This document shows, piece after piece, positions 23,984 to 34,114 of a stretch of DNA of 64,000 bases (its first letter is position 1; each line of letters begins with the position of its first letter). This DNA comes from Phytophthora quininea (lineage: Eukaryota; Oomycota; Peronosporomycetes; Peronosporales; Peronosporaceae): assembly GCA_011947345.1 (NCBI GenBank), contig JAAVTG010000023.1, positions 372,001 to 436,000 of the forward strand, written 5' to 3'. The notes under the pieces were generated by a model that ran no database searches, was not told the DNA's origin, and saw nothing but the letters and a program-made list of their open reading frames with translations. The position numbers were made by a program, and so were the translations under genes.

Positions 23984-25665
23984 TTAGCATTGGAACAACC
24001 TGTGGCCGGCATAGCTTTCATTGGCATCTTGACCAGCAAAAAGCTGAATATTGTCCAGGTCGTCGTCTACAACAAGGCAGATTGAGCACGAGTGCAGTGT
24101 TTTGATCACTAGCGATAAGCTTACCTTCTTCTGCTTGGCCATCTTCTGACCAGTCGCTGATGGTGTCGCGCGCACTGCGATTACTCCTGGTCTCCATTCG
24201 TGCTTGCCTAAGTTCCGCTTGGAGGGCTTCAAGTTCTTGCTGCATGCTATTGACTCGTTTCTTGAGAACGACATTTTCTTGCTTCACGAGTGCGAACTCT
24301 GAGTATGTGCAAAACAAGTGAGACACCTTATTTAATGCAGTATCTGACTAACACAACACATACCGAATACATCTTGCCCGCATGCACACCAAATTTTCGA
24401 GGCATTGTTGTTCCCCGACCTGAGAGGACTCTTTCTGCTCGTCATGTCAACGTAAGTACTGAACTCGTCACGAATTCGCGACAGGAGCCGACCATACGGC
24501 TGCAAAGAAAAGTGGCCATCAGATAAAGGAACTTTGAAAATCAAACCAACGCTTCATACCTCGTCCTGCTGTACAATATTGTCAAGCACGCCTTGACAAG
24601 CTCTTGTCCGGGACAACGTTTTCTCGGGCAGCTGTAACAATGCAATATAAACATCTCAGTAAATTAACGATTTCCTCGAATGTCTTGTATCGTTACGTAC
24701 GTTCGAGCGACCAATTTCGTTAAGCCGTTCCACTAGCTCAACTTCGAGCTGTACCGAGGAAGATCTGTATCCCCCACCAGAACGGACGGCACTTGATTGG
24801 AGCTGCTAGTATTTGATGCTGATATTTGACATGAAGCTCTTCCTGGACCAATTCTAACTCCGGCGATGCATTCGTCCTGGTTCTGGGAAGTGCACGAGGT
24901 AGCAGAAGGCCCAGTTGCCATCCGTGACGTTCCATAGAGAATTGAAGACGATGCCGATGTTGGCTCAGCACTTGGAGTCCGATAGCCGCTTTGAGACTTC
25001 GAAAACATTTTGGAGTGTGCAGATGCAAGGTTTCGCAGCGTGTCAATTTGCGCCTGCAGCTTGTGGTTTGAGTGTTGGTATCCACCACTACTTGATCCCT
25101 GCTCCACGGCGTTGATGAGCTTTGTTCGTACAGCCGAAGCAGACTGGCAACGCCTGTTTAAAACAGGGTTAAATGCGACGGAAAGGAACGACAATAAACC
25201 TTCGCAAGTACTAGTACCTTATCAATTGGCGCGTTTGAGACGGTATCGCCACAGCAGCATTATAGGAAGCGTTTGCGACAGGTTTCGGCACCTTACTGGA
25301 AGCAGAGGAGCGAATAATGGAAGCTTTGCTTCGTAAATGCGCGTGTTGACTGGAATGTTTTGACGCGATCTCGCGGTCAACCTCGACCCGAAGATCCGAA
25401 AAGAAATCTTTGCCGGAAAACTATTTGATCAGAAATGAATACTCATCAACACCTCGTGAACTCTTCTATTTGGAAATATTAGTTACGCACTTTGCCAGCC
25501 AGGACGGCTCGGTGTGGGTCATGGCTCTCCGGCTCAAGAGATACTGCAGGGTGTGAATAACGATTCTGATGCGAAATAGGCAATGTTAGACCCCAGTTTT
25601 CTTTATCAAGCACAGATAACACGTACCGAGCCAGTTCTGTAGATGCCGCTGCGTTTGCGCTGCAT
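23984..25665 (-). CDS. Coiled-coil protein, possibly TSNAXIP1_N-like
   Basis: I do not recognise this gene firmly. Exons reconstructed from splice sites on the minus strand: start at ATG 25665 (MQRKRSGIYRTGS), then segments with RVEVDREIASKHSSQ (about 25400), KLQAQIDTLRNLASAHSK (about 25050), VQLEVELVERLNEIGRSN (24705-24760), LPEKTLSRTRACQGVLDNIV (about 24570-24640), YGRLLSRIRDEFSTY, and a heptad-rich region ALVKQENVVLKKRVNSMQQE (about 24240-24300), ending in an acidic tail and stop at 23984. The block from LPEKTL to the coiled coil resembles the N-terminal domain of TSNAXIP1-type proteins, which occur in ciliated cells; this is tentative. At least three breaks need an added base (24771-24775 C run; near 24385; near 24430). 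Convergent with the VASt gene, 160 bases apart. Confidence 0.55.
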
Positions 25666-25829
25666 GTTGATTGGTGCTTGATCACTCTTGCTAGACTGCA
25701 GCACCGTTTCCAGACTAAATGACACACAAGAATGGCATCTAACAATATCGATCTCTATTTAGGCCAGTGCTGACTCCAGCTTTGATAACAAATTGGTCCA
25801 TCCACCCAATGAGTTCTTGCCATCCACGC

Positions 25830-26596
25830 TTATTCGTCATCGCTGTCTTCGTCCAAGTCAGCGTCATCGTCAAAGTGGCCTTTGCGCCGATTCCGGTTCA
25901 CATGCATGTCAGCGAACCTCGTTTCCACCATTGTAATGCCCTTGGACTGTGTCGCCTGGGCTTGTTCCTCTTCGTCTTCTTCTGCGTCCTCGTCCTCACC
26001 AGCGACTTCACTTTGGTCGTTCCACGGAATTTTGCTGGTGTTTCGTCAAAGGCAGCAGGCCTACCAACAGTACAGTTAGCCACGATTCAGTCCATAACTT
26101 ACCAAAAACCAATGTTCGTACCAGAGGTTCTTGCGCTTGAGGTTCTTGATCTGCTCCTTGTACAGAATGTGCTCTACAATAGACGTCACCGCGCCCTTGG
26201 TGCCCTTGGCGGTCGTCGCTTCTCCTCCATCGCCCTCCGCCACAATCAAAAAGTCGCCTGCAGTATCCCCACCATCAATACAATATTGATTGTGACATAT
26301 TTTGGGCAGCATTCCGACCTCTTTTGACCCAGATGAGCTTGCGGAACTTGGTCGGCAGCATCGTCACCGCCTTGTTGCCATCGGCGTCCACCACCTTGCA
26401 GTAAAAAAGCCAACAATGCATTAAAATAAGACACTTCCAGCATCTATTTACTGCAGCTTCCCACCTCGAACAGGTTGCTGCCGCGCAGCGCCACGACGCG
26501 CACGATCAGCTCGTTTTCCTTGGGCTCCGGGTCACCGTACAGCACCTTCTTGGTCACGCCCTTGCGGTACGCGCTCTTCCGCCCGCTACCAGACAT
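25830..26596 (-). CDS. EIF1AD-like protein (S1/IF1-type OB fold)
   Basis: Homologue of the eIF1A-domain protein EIF1AD, a small nuclear or cytosolic OB-fold protein implicated in pre-40S ribosome maturation in other eukaryotes. Exon 1 starts at ATG 26596 (MSGSGRKSAYRKGV) and runs to a donor after GSNLFE near 26466; exon 2 encodes VVDADGNKAVTMLPTKFRK and IWVKR; exon 3 starts with GDFLIV. The motif order, 'N-L-(H/F)-E-V', 'M-P/L-P-(S/T)-K-(Y/F)-R-K', 'W-(V/I)-K-R-G-D-F-L-I-V', is that of the family. The C-terminal third is very acidic and ends in DEDSDDE at 25830. An A run (T on plus, 26030-26033) lacks one base; the intron junction near 26060-26110 also does not close in frame as given. Confidence 0.8.
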
Positions 26597-26689
26597 TGCA
26601 GCCTTTCAAAATGTGAATTATTCTCAATGTTTCAGCCAATCATTTCCCTTCGTTCGCCTCAACGCTAACAGCTTTTCACGATCTCGAAC
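26597..26689. promoter_or_regulatory. 93-bp bidirectional promoter with plus-strand initiator
   Basis: Only 93 bases separate the ATGs of the EIF1AD-like gene (minus) and the RS-rich gene (plus). At 26634-26655 the plus strand reads AGCCAATCATTTCCCTTCG, a strong oomycete initiator, about 45 bases before the plus-strand ATG. Confidence 0.65.
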
Positions 26690-27295
26690 ATGGCTGGACG
26701 AGGACGCGGCCGAGCCAACACGCTGCCGGCGTGGATGACCAAGAGCGGCGCCCCGGCGCCGCCTGCTGCAGGCCCTGGGCCTGACAGTCGTCCACCGCCG
26801 CCTCCCGGCCCGCCTCCGCGCAACGGACAGTTCGACGACGCGCCGGAGCGATCGTCAACGGGCCCACCGTCCGGGACACCCAACGACAAGCGCCGGTCGC
26901 GGTCCCGCGACCGCATCGGGAACGGTCACAACGGAGATTTCAGAGGACCACCGCCAAGACAGCGGTCGCCGTCCCGCCCGCAGGATGACCGCAACGACCG
27001 GAACAATCGAGGATTCGGCTATGGGGACCGACGCAGAGAGGAGGACCAACGTCGTGGGCCTCCGGTTCCGGACGTCGGTCCCGCTCGCGCGAACGGGACC
27101 GTCGGGACTACCAGGACTACTCCCGACGTGGTGGAGACCGTTACGAACACCGAGGGTACTCGTGGCTACAGAGACGACTACCGTCGTAATGACTACCGCA
27201 GAGAGGAAGAAGCCTTTGATCGCGGATACCGACGCCCGTTCAATGGACACGACGATCGCATGACACGTCGATACGCTGCGGATTACCAGCCGTAG
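26690..27295 (+). CDS. Arg/Ser-rich, low-complexity protein with TLPAWM N-terminal motif
   Basis: About 200 residues. It begins MAGRGRGRANTLPAWMTKSG, followed by a Pro-rich stretch and an RS/RD/RG-rich body (RRSRSRDR, RSPSRPQDDRNDR, GYRDDYRRNDYRREEE), so it is probably an RNA-associated, disordered protein. The first residues match those of the U2AF large subunit encoded 5 kb away (30403-32360). In the middle (about 27060-27150) the listed frame loses its RS character while the neighbouring frame reads SGRRSRSRERDRRDYQDYSR; I infer compensating base errors near 27067 and near 27150. No RRM is visible. Function unknown; a splicing or mRNP role is inference from composition. Confidence 0.7.
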   Translation: MAGRGRGRANTLPAWMTKSGAPAPPAAGPGPDSRPPPPPGPPPRNGQFDDAPERSSTGPPSGTPNDKRRSRSRDRIGNGHNGDFRGPPPRQRSPSRPQDDRNDRNNRGFGYGDRRREEDQRRGPPVPDVGPARANGTVGTTRTTPDVVETVTNTEGTRGYRDDYRRNDYRREEEAFDRGYRRPFNGHDDRMTRRYAADYQP

Positions 27296-27574
27296 TCTGG
27301 GACGGCCTTTTGGCACTGCAGATGCAATTGGTGAATACTGAAGCGGAAGGTCTGGAATGGCAACCATGCAGTGAACGGAGCGGATGATACAATAGTGATG
27401 ATCGAGGGATGAATGCGGAGCGGGGTGGACTTCTTTTTGCAAACCATTATTTGAGATGTGGCAGCAACATTGCTCTTTGACGCGAATAAAATTAACTGCC
27501 TATAATGGGCGTGTTCTCCTTCGTCGGTCGTCGCTCGTGTTGATTGTCGTGACTTTCGTTTGGTGCAGTTGACG

Positions 27575-30211
27575 ATGACAACCGACGCAAGCGATCCGAG
27601 GTTGCCAAAGCTCGAGCCTGCGACGATCACATCAACTGAAATCAACCATGAAGGAATGACGAATTCGGAAGATGGTGTTGTCAAGAAGGTGGCATCTACA
27701 AAAGCAGAACCGCAGCCGCTCGCTGTTGTTGCCAAAACCTCTTCGGCAAACAGCAGTGCACGAATGATGTTCGGGAAATTTAGACGCTCGGACGTGAGTA
27801 AAGCGGAAGTGCTAGGATTGAAGCAAGGCTCAGAGTCGTTGCAGCAGCCTCAAACGAAGACTGAGGATGCGATTGCGAATCACCAAACGACTAATGAAGC
27901 AACAATTGAAATGCGGCCGGAAGCAGCAGGTTCTACAGAGCACGAAGAGCCAAGCGACAAAGTCAAGCAAAATCGAGAATTTGTCGCCAACGTCCGAACG
28001 ACTATGGAGAAGCTGATCGAGCAAATGGACGGCTTGGATCCGCGCAAACTACTAGCCGTTCGATTAGGTGGGGAGCTGCGCGGCTTGCTAGGCAAAGCAC
28101 AAGACGAATTCGCGGCATATGAAGAAGAGTTTGTGGAACACGCAGCCAATGAAGGATCTCGGTGGCATTGCAAAACTTTGCGGCATCGCTAGAACAAGTG
28201 TCAACTATCGCCGAACGCCTTCGAACCGCCAAATTCATGCTGAACAGGACCTTCAAGCGTGAAGTCCTGTTCGCCTTCCAAGAGATCAACTCGTATTACA
28301 CCTCGCTCTTCATGGAGCTGTCGATGGCAGTCGCGCGCAGATCGGGAATTGAATTGCCTTTGCCAGCACCAGTGACACTGCCGGTAGAAATCCCTGCTCC
28401 TTCAGGAGACGAGGTCTGCTTGGAAGCGCATCAATTCTTCTTTGGGCACGGAGTCGCTAAGAATTATCGCAAAGCACTCGAGCTTTACACGGTAAGTGCA
28501 TCCTATACTTGATCCACTTACTGCGAATTGGTAGTTATCATCGTGATGTTGACAGCAAGCGGCAAATCTCGGTTGCTCGGTTGCCATGACGTGTTTGGGT
28601 CAAATGTACTTCGGTGGCCAGGGTACCGACAAGGATCTGTTGGTCGCTCAGAAATATTTCGAGCAAGCGGCATCTGCAGGTGAAGTTGAAGCCTGTCACC
28701 AACTTGGGCTCATGTTGGTACGAGCCTATTTGAATTCTGTCTTGCTCAACGGTCTAATTGAAATCGATGCTGATACCGCAGAGTGAGAAGGCAACTCACC
28801 AGAAGAATCCCCGACAAATGGAAGATCTTTTTGCCCTCGCTCGCATTCGGTTTACCCAGGCTGCCGAACAAGGCCATTGCGACGCTCAACACCAGCTAGG
28901 TATGCAATACTACTTTAATGCAGCTCAGACAAGTCTGATCGATGTTTTCTACTGTAGGAGTATTCAATGAGCATGGTCGTGGAGGTTGCGCAGCGGACGA
29001 AATGGAAGCAGCGATTTGGTATTTGAAAGCTGCTGAACAAGGTCATACCGAGGCCGAAGCAAGTCTTGGACGTCTCTTTCTAGTGGGTAATCAGATCGAA
29101 CTGGATGTTACCAAAGCAGTTCATTTCCTCCAGAAGGCTGCGACTAAGGTAGAGTTTCTTCGTGGTGTTTCAAGCAGCAATTTCCAGCTAACCTTCAACT
29201 GGCAGAATGACTCGAGCGCTCAGACACGACTGGGCGTCCTCTACATAACGGGGAACGGCGTGAAGCAGGATATGGAACGTGGGGTGGCGTTTCTTGAAAG
29301 AGTGAGCTCCATAAACGCTGCCAGTATGGAGTTGTTGCTGATCTTGTCATTTCTCGCAGGCTGCAACTTCCGGAAGCAGTGTAGCAATGACGCGTCTTGC
29401 AAGTTTACTGCTACTTCAATCCCCACCGAGGGGCGACACCAATTCTTCAATCCCGCCGTCGTATTCAGCGCAGTTTCAAGACCGCGAGGAAAGTCACGAC
29501 GAAGCACTGCGTTTGCTATTAAATGCTGGGAACGGTGGCCACACCGACGCGTACTATGCGCTTGGGAAATTGTTCGAGTCGTCTACTCTTCTTCGAGACA
29601 AATCCGCCGCACTTCGATTCTATTCCAAAGCTGCTACGTCGTCCCCGGTACGCCTGCTCTTTACGTGTTGAACTCTCATCCTTTTAACTAGCTCACTTCA
29701 CATATCTTCAGCCTCACATGAAAGCCGCCATGCGAGTTGCTACAATGTACTACTCAGGTATCGGCTGCAGCGTCGACAAAGCCAAGTCACATCGCTTTTA
29801 TTCCCTTGCTGCGAGAACTGGTGACGCAGACGCTCTTAACGCGCTTGGTATGGAGATCTTCACTGCGAGACAATACGTTGCCGACTTTTTAACAGATTCC
29901 TTTGCAACGTAGGCTTGATGCATGAAGAAGGCGACGGCTGCGACTTAAACTTCGCGAGAGCTGCGGAATGCTATCGCAATGCCGCAGAGCAGGAAAATCC
30001 GTACGCACACTTCAATTTAGGCTGCTTGCTCTCAAATGGCAAAGGCGTCCCTCGCAACGGCGATGCTGCTCAAGCTCACTTTCAAAAGGTGCGCACCGTT
30101 CAAGCAACCACACGCATCATCGCCACCACTGACCTTTGTCCATGCATGTTCTAGGCTGTTGAGCTTGGATACTCGCTGGCACAGCAGTTCATTCACGAAA
30201 TCGCTTACTAA
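27575..30211 (+). CDS. Sel1-like repeat protein
   Basis: About 713 residues in nine exons: 27575-28491, 28556-28717, 28782-28899, 28958-29148, 29206-29301, 29360-29647, 29712-29847, 29913-30088, 30155-30211; introns are 52-68 nt. The N-terminal third is acidic and disordered and then helical (VRTTMEKLIEQMDGLDPRKLL). From about residue 280 to the end run Sel1 repeats, for instance QFFFGHGVAKNYRKALELY, LGQMYFGGQGTDKDLLVAQK, LGVLYITGNGVKQDMERGV and LGCLLSNGKGVPRNGDAAQA. Sel1 repeats form alpha-alpha superhelices that scaffold protein complexes. One break near 28163 (GG run) requires an added base. I chose the ATG at 27575 since the earlier in-frame start is not ATG. The specific role is unknown. 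Confidence 0.85.
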
Positions 30212-30402
30212 TCACAAGTTTCTTGGCTGACGTATCATTCAAGTGCACAACGTGAGCATCAGCGCGCAGCAGAAAGAAAAAAGTGCTGTACGTACGGTAT
30301 TCCAGCAACCACAACGATAATAAGCCAACAAGGTATGGTAAGGCATGTAATGATGCATTCACTTTCTCATCAAGTCGTTCCGCGCTCACCCGACTTACCT
30401 AA

Positions 30403-32360
30403 CTAAGCAATCTCCCGCCTCGCGTACTTGTCCTCATCCATGAACTCCACCACCACTGTTCTATTGGAGAACCCGCGACCATGCAGTTCCGTAGCAGCGC
30501 TCTGGGCGAATTGGACGTCGCCAAATTCCACAAAGACCTTCCCGACGGCATTTGGGACGCCGTCGCGGGGTCGCGGCAGTAGGAGTGACGTGACCGCGCC
30601 GAAGCGCTCGCATTCGCCCTTGATATCGTCTAAAATGTCAGCATACTCTTCCTCGTCTTCGAGCTCTTCCGGGGTCACCATGTTAAGCAAAACAATCACA
30701 CGAGAAGGGGTTCCAAGCGGCAAGCTGGGGATTCCCGCCAAGCTCATCGCCTGCATCGCAGCACGCGACGGATCCAATCCCATTTCGAGACCCGTGTTGA
30801 CTGTACCTGCTGCACTGGCAACGGCCTTGGCATTTTCTTGCGACATTGCACGACGCACAGTTAGTGTTTTATCACCAAGACGCATGTCGTTCAGTCCGAG
30901 GCAAGCAGCGTCTGTCACGTTGATATCCATGTACTCGCAGAAGCCGTAGCCCTTAGAAAGGTTCGAGCTCAGCTCCTTGACGAGGTGGAACGACCGCAGG
31001 GGCCCAAACGCCTGCAGCAGCTCCTTGACCTGCTCTTCGTTCAGATGGTAGGGCAGACCGCCGATGAAAATCTTGCCTGGGCCATCACTCACCGTGGTGG
31101 AAACAATGCCCAACGCTGCCAAGTTCAGCTGCGGGATGGGACCGAGGTCCTTGGGCACCGTGGCGGGATTGTAATCGTTGGGTCGGCGAATCTTCAGGGG
31201 CTGGCCGTTGTACGACACGCCATCGAGGTTCATGCAAGCCGTCGTCAGTTCGATGGTGCGCAGCTCCACGAAAGCAAAGTGGCGTTCGCGGTTAATGTAG
31301 ACAGACACCACCGAGCCGCCATCCTGCTTCTTTCCGAGCGCACGGTCGATCACGTCGTTAAAGAAGGCCGTAATTTCAGGCTCCGAGATCTCGCCAATGC
31401 CGCCCACATACAGTCGGCGCGCGTGTCGAGTCTGCTGGGACTGTCCCGAGAACGCATAGCTAGCGGCCTGGCTCGAATGGCTGTGCGCCTGACCGAACGA
31501 CTGGCCATTCTACAAACAGCAACAAGGTTAGCGGACATGCGAGGTGTTTCAACGCGCTCGAACCCAGCGCTGCGCCGGAGCGAAGAGCTGCCAAGCAACG
31601 GACAGACAACGGACAACGAAACACACAGATTCCGTGTCAGCCGTTGTGTATCCCCGCGCCGTGGCTTCTCGACTGGTATAAAAGGGAAAATACTCACCCC
31701 GGAAGGAGGTTGTGGCTGTCCGAACGACGCCGGACCCACAGACCCCGACAGTGCCGCCATGTTCTGCTGCAGGATGGCTTGGGCCGCATACGCGGCGGCG
31801 TTCTCCTCGGTGACTCCTGGCGGACGCACGTCAAAGTTGGATTTCTTGCGGCGACGCACAATGCGCGTGGCCGAGCGAGAGCGACTGCGCTTGGAGTGCC
31901 GGTCGGACCGGTCCTGACGGTCACGGTCTCTACTACGACTGCGGCGGTCCCGGGACGAACGGTGGCGGGATGAGCGGTGCTCTCTGCTGCGACTGCGCTC
32001 CCGACGGTGCGAGGACCGCGAGTCACTGCGTTCATGACGGTCGCGACTGCGGTGGGAGCTGTTGTGGCGACGGTCGTCTTCGGGTCGTCCCGCGGGCCTT
32101 CCGTTGGAGGACTCCTGCAGTAAGAATCGAGACAGTAATGTAAGTACGGTAAATTAGCAATCGAGAACCACCACCACTGGTGGTGGTGATGATGGAGGTG
32201 TTGGGAGCCGTACGGGAGCGTCTGCGAATTGCGAGGGAGGCGCCCCGTACTGTGGGGGCTGCGAGCCTCGGGATGGAGGTGCGGGGGCTGGAGGGGCACC
32301 GCTGGCCTGTTGCTTCTTCATCCACGCGGGCAGCGTGAGCTCTCGTCCGCGGCCGGCCAT
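30403..32360 (-). CDS. U2AF2: U2AF large subunit (U2AF65) splicing factor
   Basis: Recognises the polypyrimidine tract at 3' splice sites and recruits U2 snRNP. Exons: 32178-32360, 31698-32114, 30403-31509; introns 63 and 188 nt; 568 residues with no frame break. Order: a Pro-rich N-terminus starting MAGRGRELTLPAWMKKQ, an RS domain (about 70-140), a short linker with the ligand-type motif KKSNFDVRPPG, RRM1 (RRLYVGGIGE ... HFAFVELRT), RRM2 (KIFIGGLPYHLNEEQVKELL ... GYGFCEYMD), and a C-terminal UHM with the acidic helix ELEDEEEYADILDDI and the loop GRGFSNR. In human U2AF65 the linker motif has Trp (W92) that inserts into U2AF35; here it is Phe. The family's usual C-terminal Trp is also absent. 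Convergent with the Sel1 gene, 191 bases apart. Confidence 0.96.
32167..32187. repeat. 10-bp inverted repeat centred on the U2AF first 5' splice site
   Basis: ACCACCACCA, one base (32177), then TGGTGGTGGT: a perfect 10-bp-arm palindrome. The inferred exon 1/intron 1 boundary of the U2AF gene falls between 32178 and 32177, at the very tip of the predicted hairpin in the transcript. Confidence 0.8.
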
Positions 32361-32380
32361 GGTGGTGGTGGTGGTGGTGT
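32358..32380. repeat. (GGT)n trinucleotide repeat at the U2AF start codon
   Basis: About seven tandem GGT units on the plus strand directly upstream of the U2AF ATG on the minus strand, giving a (CCA/ACC)n 5' leader. Together with the hairpin it makes the gene's 5' end highly repetitive. Confidence 0.7.
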
Positions 32381-32495
32381 CTCTTGATCTGCTCTCCGAA
32401 CGCCAGTGGCGCGTGGCGCGAAACGTTACGATGAAATTACGAAATTGACCGTTTAATTACCAACTGACCGTAATTAGAAATGGATTCACTCGGCA

Positions 32496-32828
32496 CTAAT
32501 GCTCGCAGTCCTGCATGACCTGCTGCGCCATAGCCACCGCGTCGCCGTCTCTGTCAGCATGCGCCTGAGCCGTCCAGGCGCATGACGAGAGGTTCTTGAG
32601 CTCCTGCACCACTTTCTTGCAGTCTTCCAGCTCGCAGAACTCGTTGGCTTGGCCAGGAGGCAGGTACCGCACGGGCACCACGAGCTGCGGCATGACGCAC
32701 GCCAGGAGAGCGTCTCCCACGCCGTTGCTGTTGGTCTTCAACGCCACTTGGAGCTGAGTGAAGTCATCACATGCTTGAATGTTGTCCCACGCAACTGCGA
32801 GGCCCAGCAGTACACTCTTGAGCTGCAT
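32496..32828 (-). CDS. Elicitin-like secreted protein (six-cysteine)
   Basis: Small 110-residue protein. From the ATG at 32828 a hydrophobic stretch (SVLLGLAVAW) ends near IQA, consistent with a signal peptide. The mature part has exactly six cysteines with spacings 23-20-4-12-24, close to the elicitin pattern of about 23-23-4-14-23; the first (23) and the four-residue spacing are diagnostic. Elicitins and elicitin-like proteins are oomycete-specific three-disulphide proteins, the canonical ones binding and carrying sterols and being recognised by plants. Divergent loop lengths make this an elicitin-like (ELL) member rather than a canonical elicitin; sterol binding is unproven. The frame extends upstream to 32972 but the longer form would bury the signal peptide. 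Divergent with the ankyrin gene (175 bases between starts). Confidence 0.75.
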   Translation of the reverse strand: MQLKSVLLGLAVAWDNIQACDDFTQLQVALKTNSNGVGDALLACVMPQLVVPVRYLPPGQANEFCELEDCKKVVQELKNLSSCAWTAQAHADRDGDAVAMAQQVMQDCEH

Positions 32829-33003
32829 CTTGAGAAGGAGTTGGGACGCCAGAGAATACTGACAATCTGAGACGCAGCGCACTGAAGAAGAAGTCCAACC
32901 TATCCACTGCACAATGGCGAGGCAAGCTATCGCTGCCGGCAACTTGCATGTCGGACGAAAGCGACCTTTCACTTGAGGATTTCAAAAAGCCGCGTGCCGG
33001 ACG

Positions 33004-34045
33004 ATGAGCGCGAACCGAGAGGTAACAAAGCAGACGGAGGAGCTGTTCCAAGCGAGTGAGAACGGAGACACCAAGGCTGTCGCGGATCTTGTCAAGGACC
33101 CGGCGGTCGACATCAATTGGCACTGCACACAGTCGGTAGGTATCTTGTTGAAGAATGCTTGAAGTGCTAACCTTGACGGATCGCAGTACGGGGCCACGCC
33201 GCTGCTTGCTGCGATCGCCAATGGCCACAGCGACATTGTGCAGATGTTGCTTGACGCGGATGCAGAGCTTGGGGTGTTGAAGACTCCTGTACGTAGCGTT
33301 TACGAGCTGTTCTTGCTGAGCAAATCTGACGTTGACTTTTGTCTTGGACACGAGCAGGATCGCAACAGTCCCTTGCACGAGGCTGCGTTCCGAGGCGACC
33401 CAGAAATCGTGGACTTTGTCTTGAAGAAGGTCCTCGAGAAGCCAAACGACGAGGCCGCCGACCTGATCAACCTGAAGAACCAGGTGGGTATACTGTCCGA
33501 TCTTTATTTTATCTGATTGCTTACTGCTGTGGTGCAGTTTGGCAACACGCCACTGCACAATGCAGCGAGAACGGGATCTCCTGGCTGCGTCGCTCGTCTG
33601 CTTGAAGCTGGGGCCCAAGCAACCATCAGAAACGTCGTACGTGCAGCAAATTGGCGATACATGTACGAGAAGAAGATTTTAACTGGAGCTGTTTTTAAGA
33701 ACGGATCCATTGCACTCCACCACGCCTGCTACTGCGAGACGCCAAACCTGGATGTGGCTCAAGTGCTCGTCGAGGCTGGTTCCGATGTGAATGCCCTCGA
33801 CGAGCAAGGCTACTCGCCGCTGATCGTTGCAGCCAAGAAAAACCAAACAGAAATCATTGATTTCCTGCTCAAGCACGGAGCTGACACGACTCTCAAGAAC
33901 TCGGTGTGTGTGTTTTTTCTTCTCAACTTTCATTCTGCTGCCACTCACGGGGTGAGTTGCTTTTGCTTTCGGTTAGTTTGGAGAGGACGCACTTCACTTT
34001 GCCGAGCTACGGAACAACACGAACGCCATCCTACTACTGGAGTGA
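33004..34045 (+). CDS. Ankyrin-repeat protein
   Basis: 243 residues in six exons: 33004-33135, 33187-33288, 33358-33483, 33538-33636, 33700-33903, 33977-34045. Every exon is a multiple of three and all junctions are phase 0, so introns fall between repeats: TPLLAAIANGHSDIVQMLL, SPLHEAAFRGDPEIVDFVL, TPLHNAARTGSPGCVARLL, IALHHACYCETPNLDVAQVL, SPLIVAAKKNQTEIIDFLL and a short closing one. No other domain. A cytosolic protein-interaction adaptor is likely; partners unknown. Convergent with the RING-H2 gene, stops 69 bases apart. Confidence 0.88.
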
Positions 34046-34114
34046 ACCACAACAAAGGACCAAAGTGTTCACTTACAGACAAGTGTATTCATCGTCTCCA
34101 AAACTGCTCTTCAG

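Noticed and set aside
25767..26327. 186-codon plus-strand open frame
   Set aside because: Antisense shadow of the acidic C-terminus and core of the EIF1AD-like gene, whose family match is clear on the other strand.
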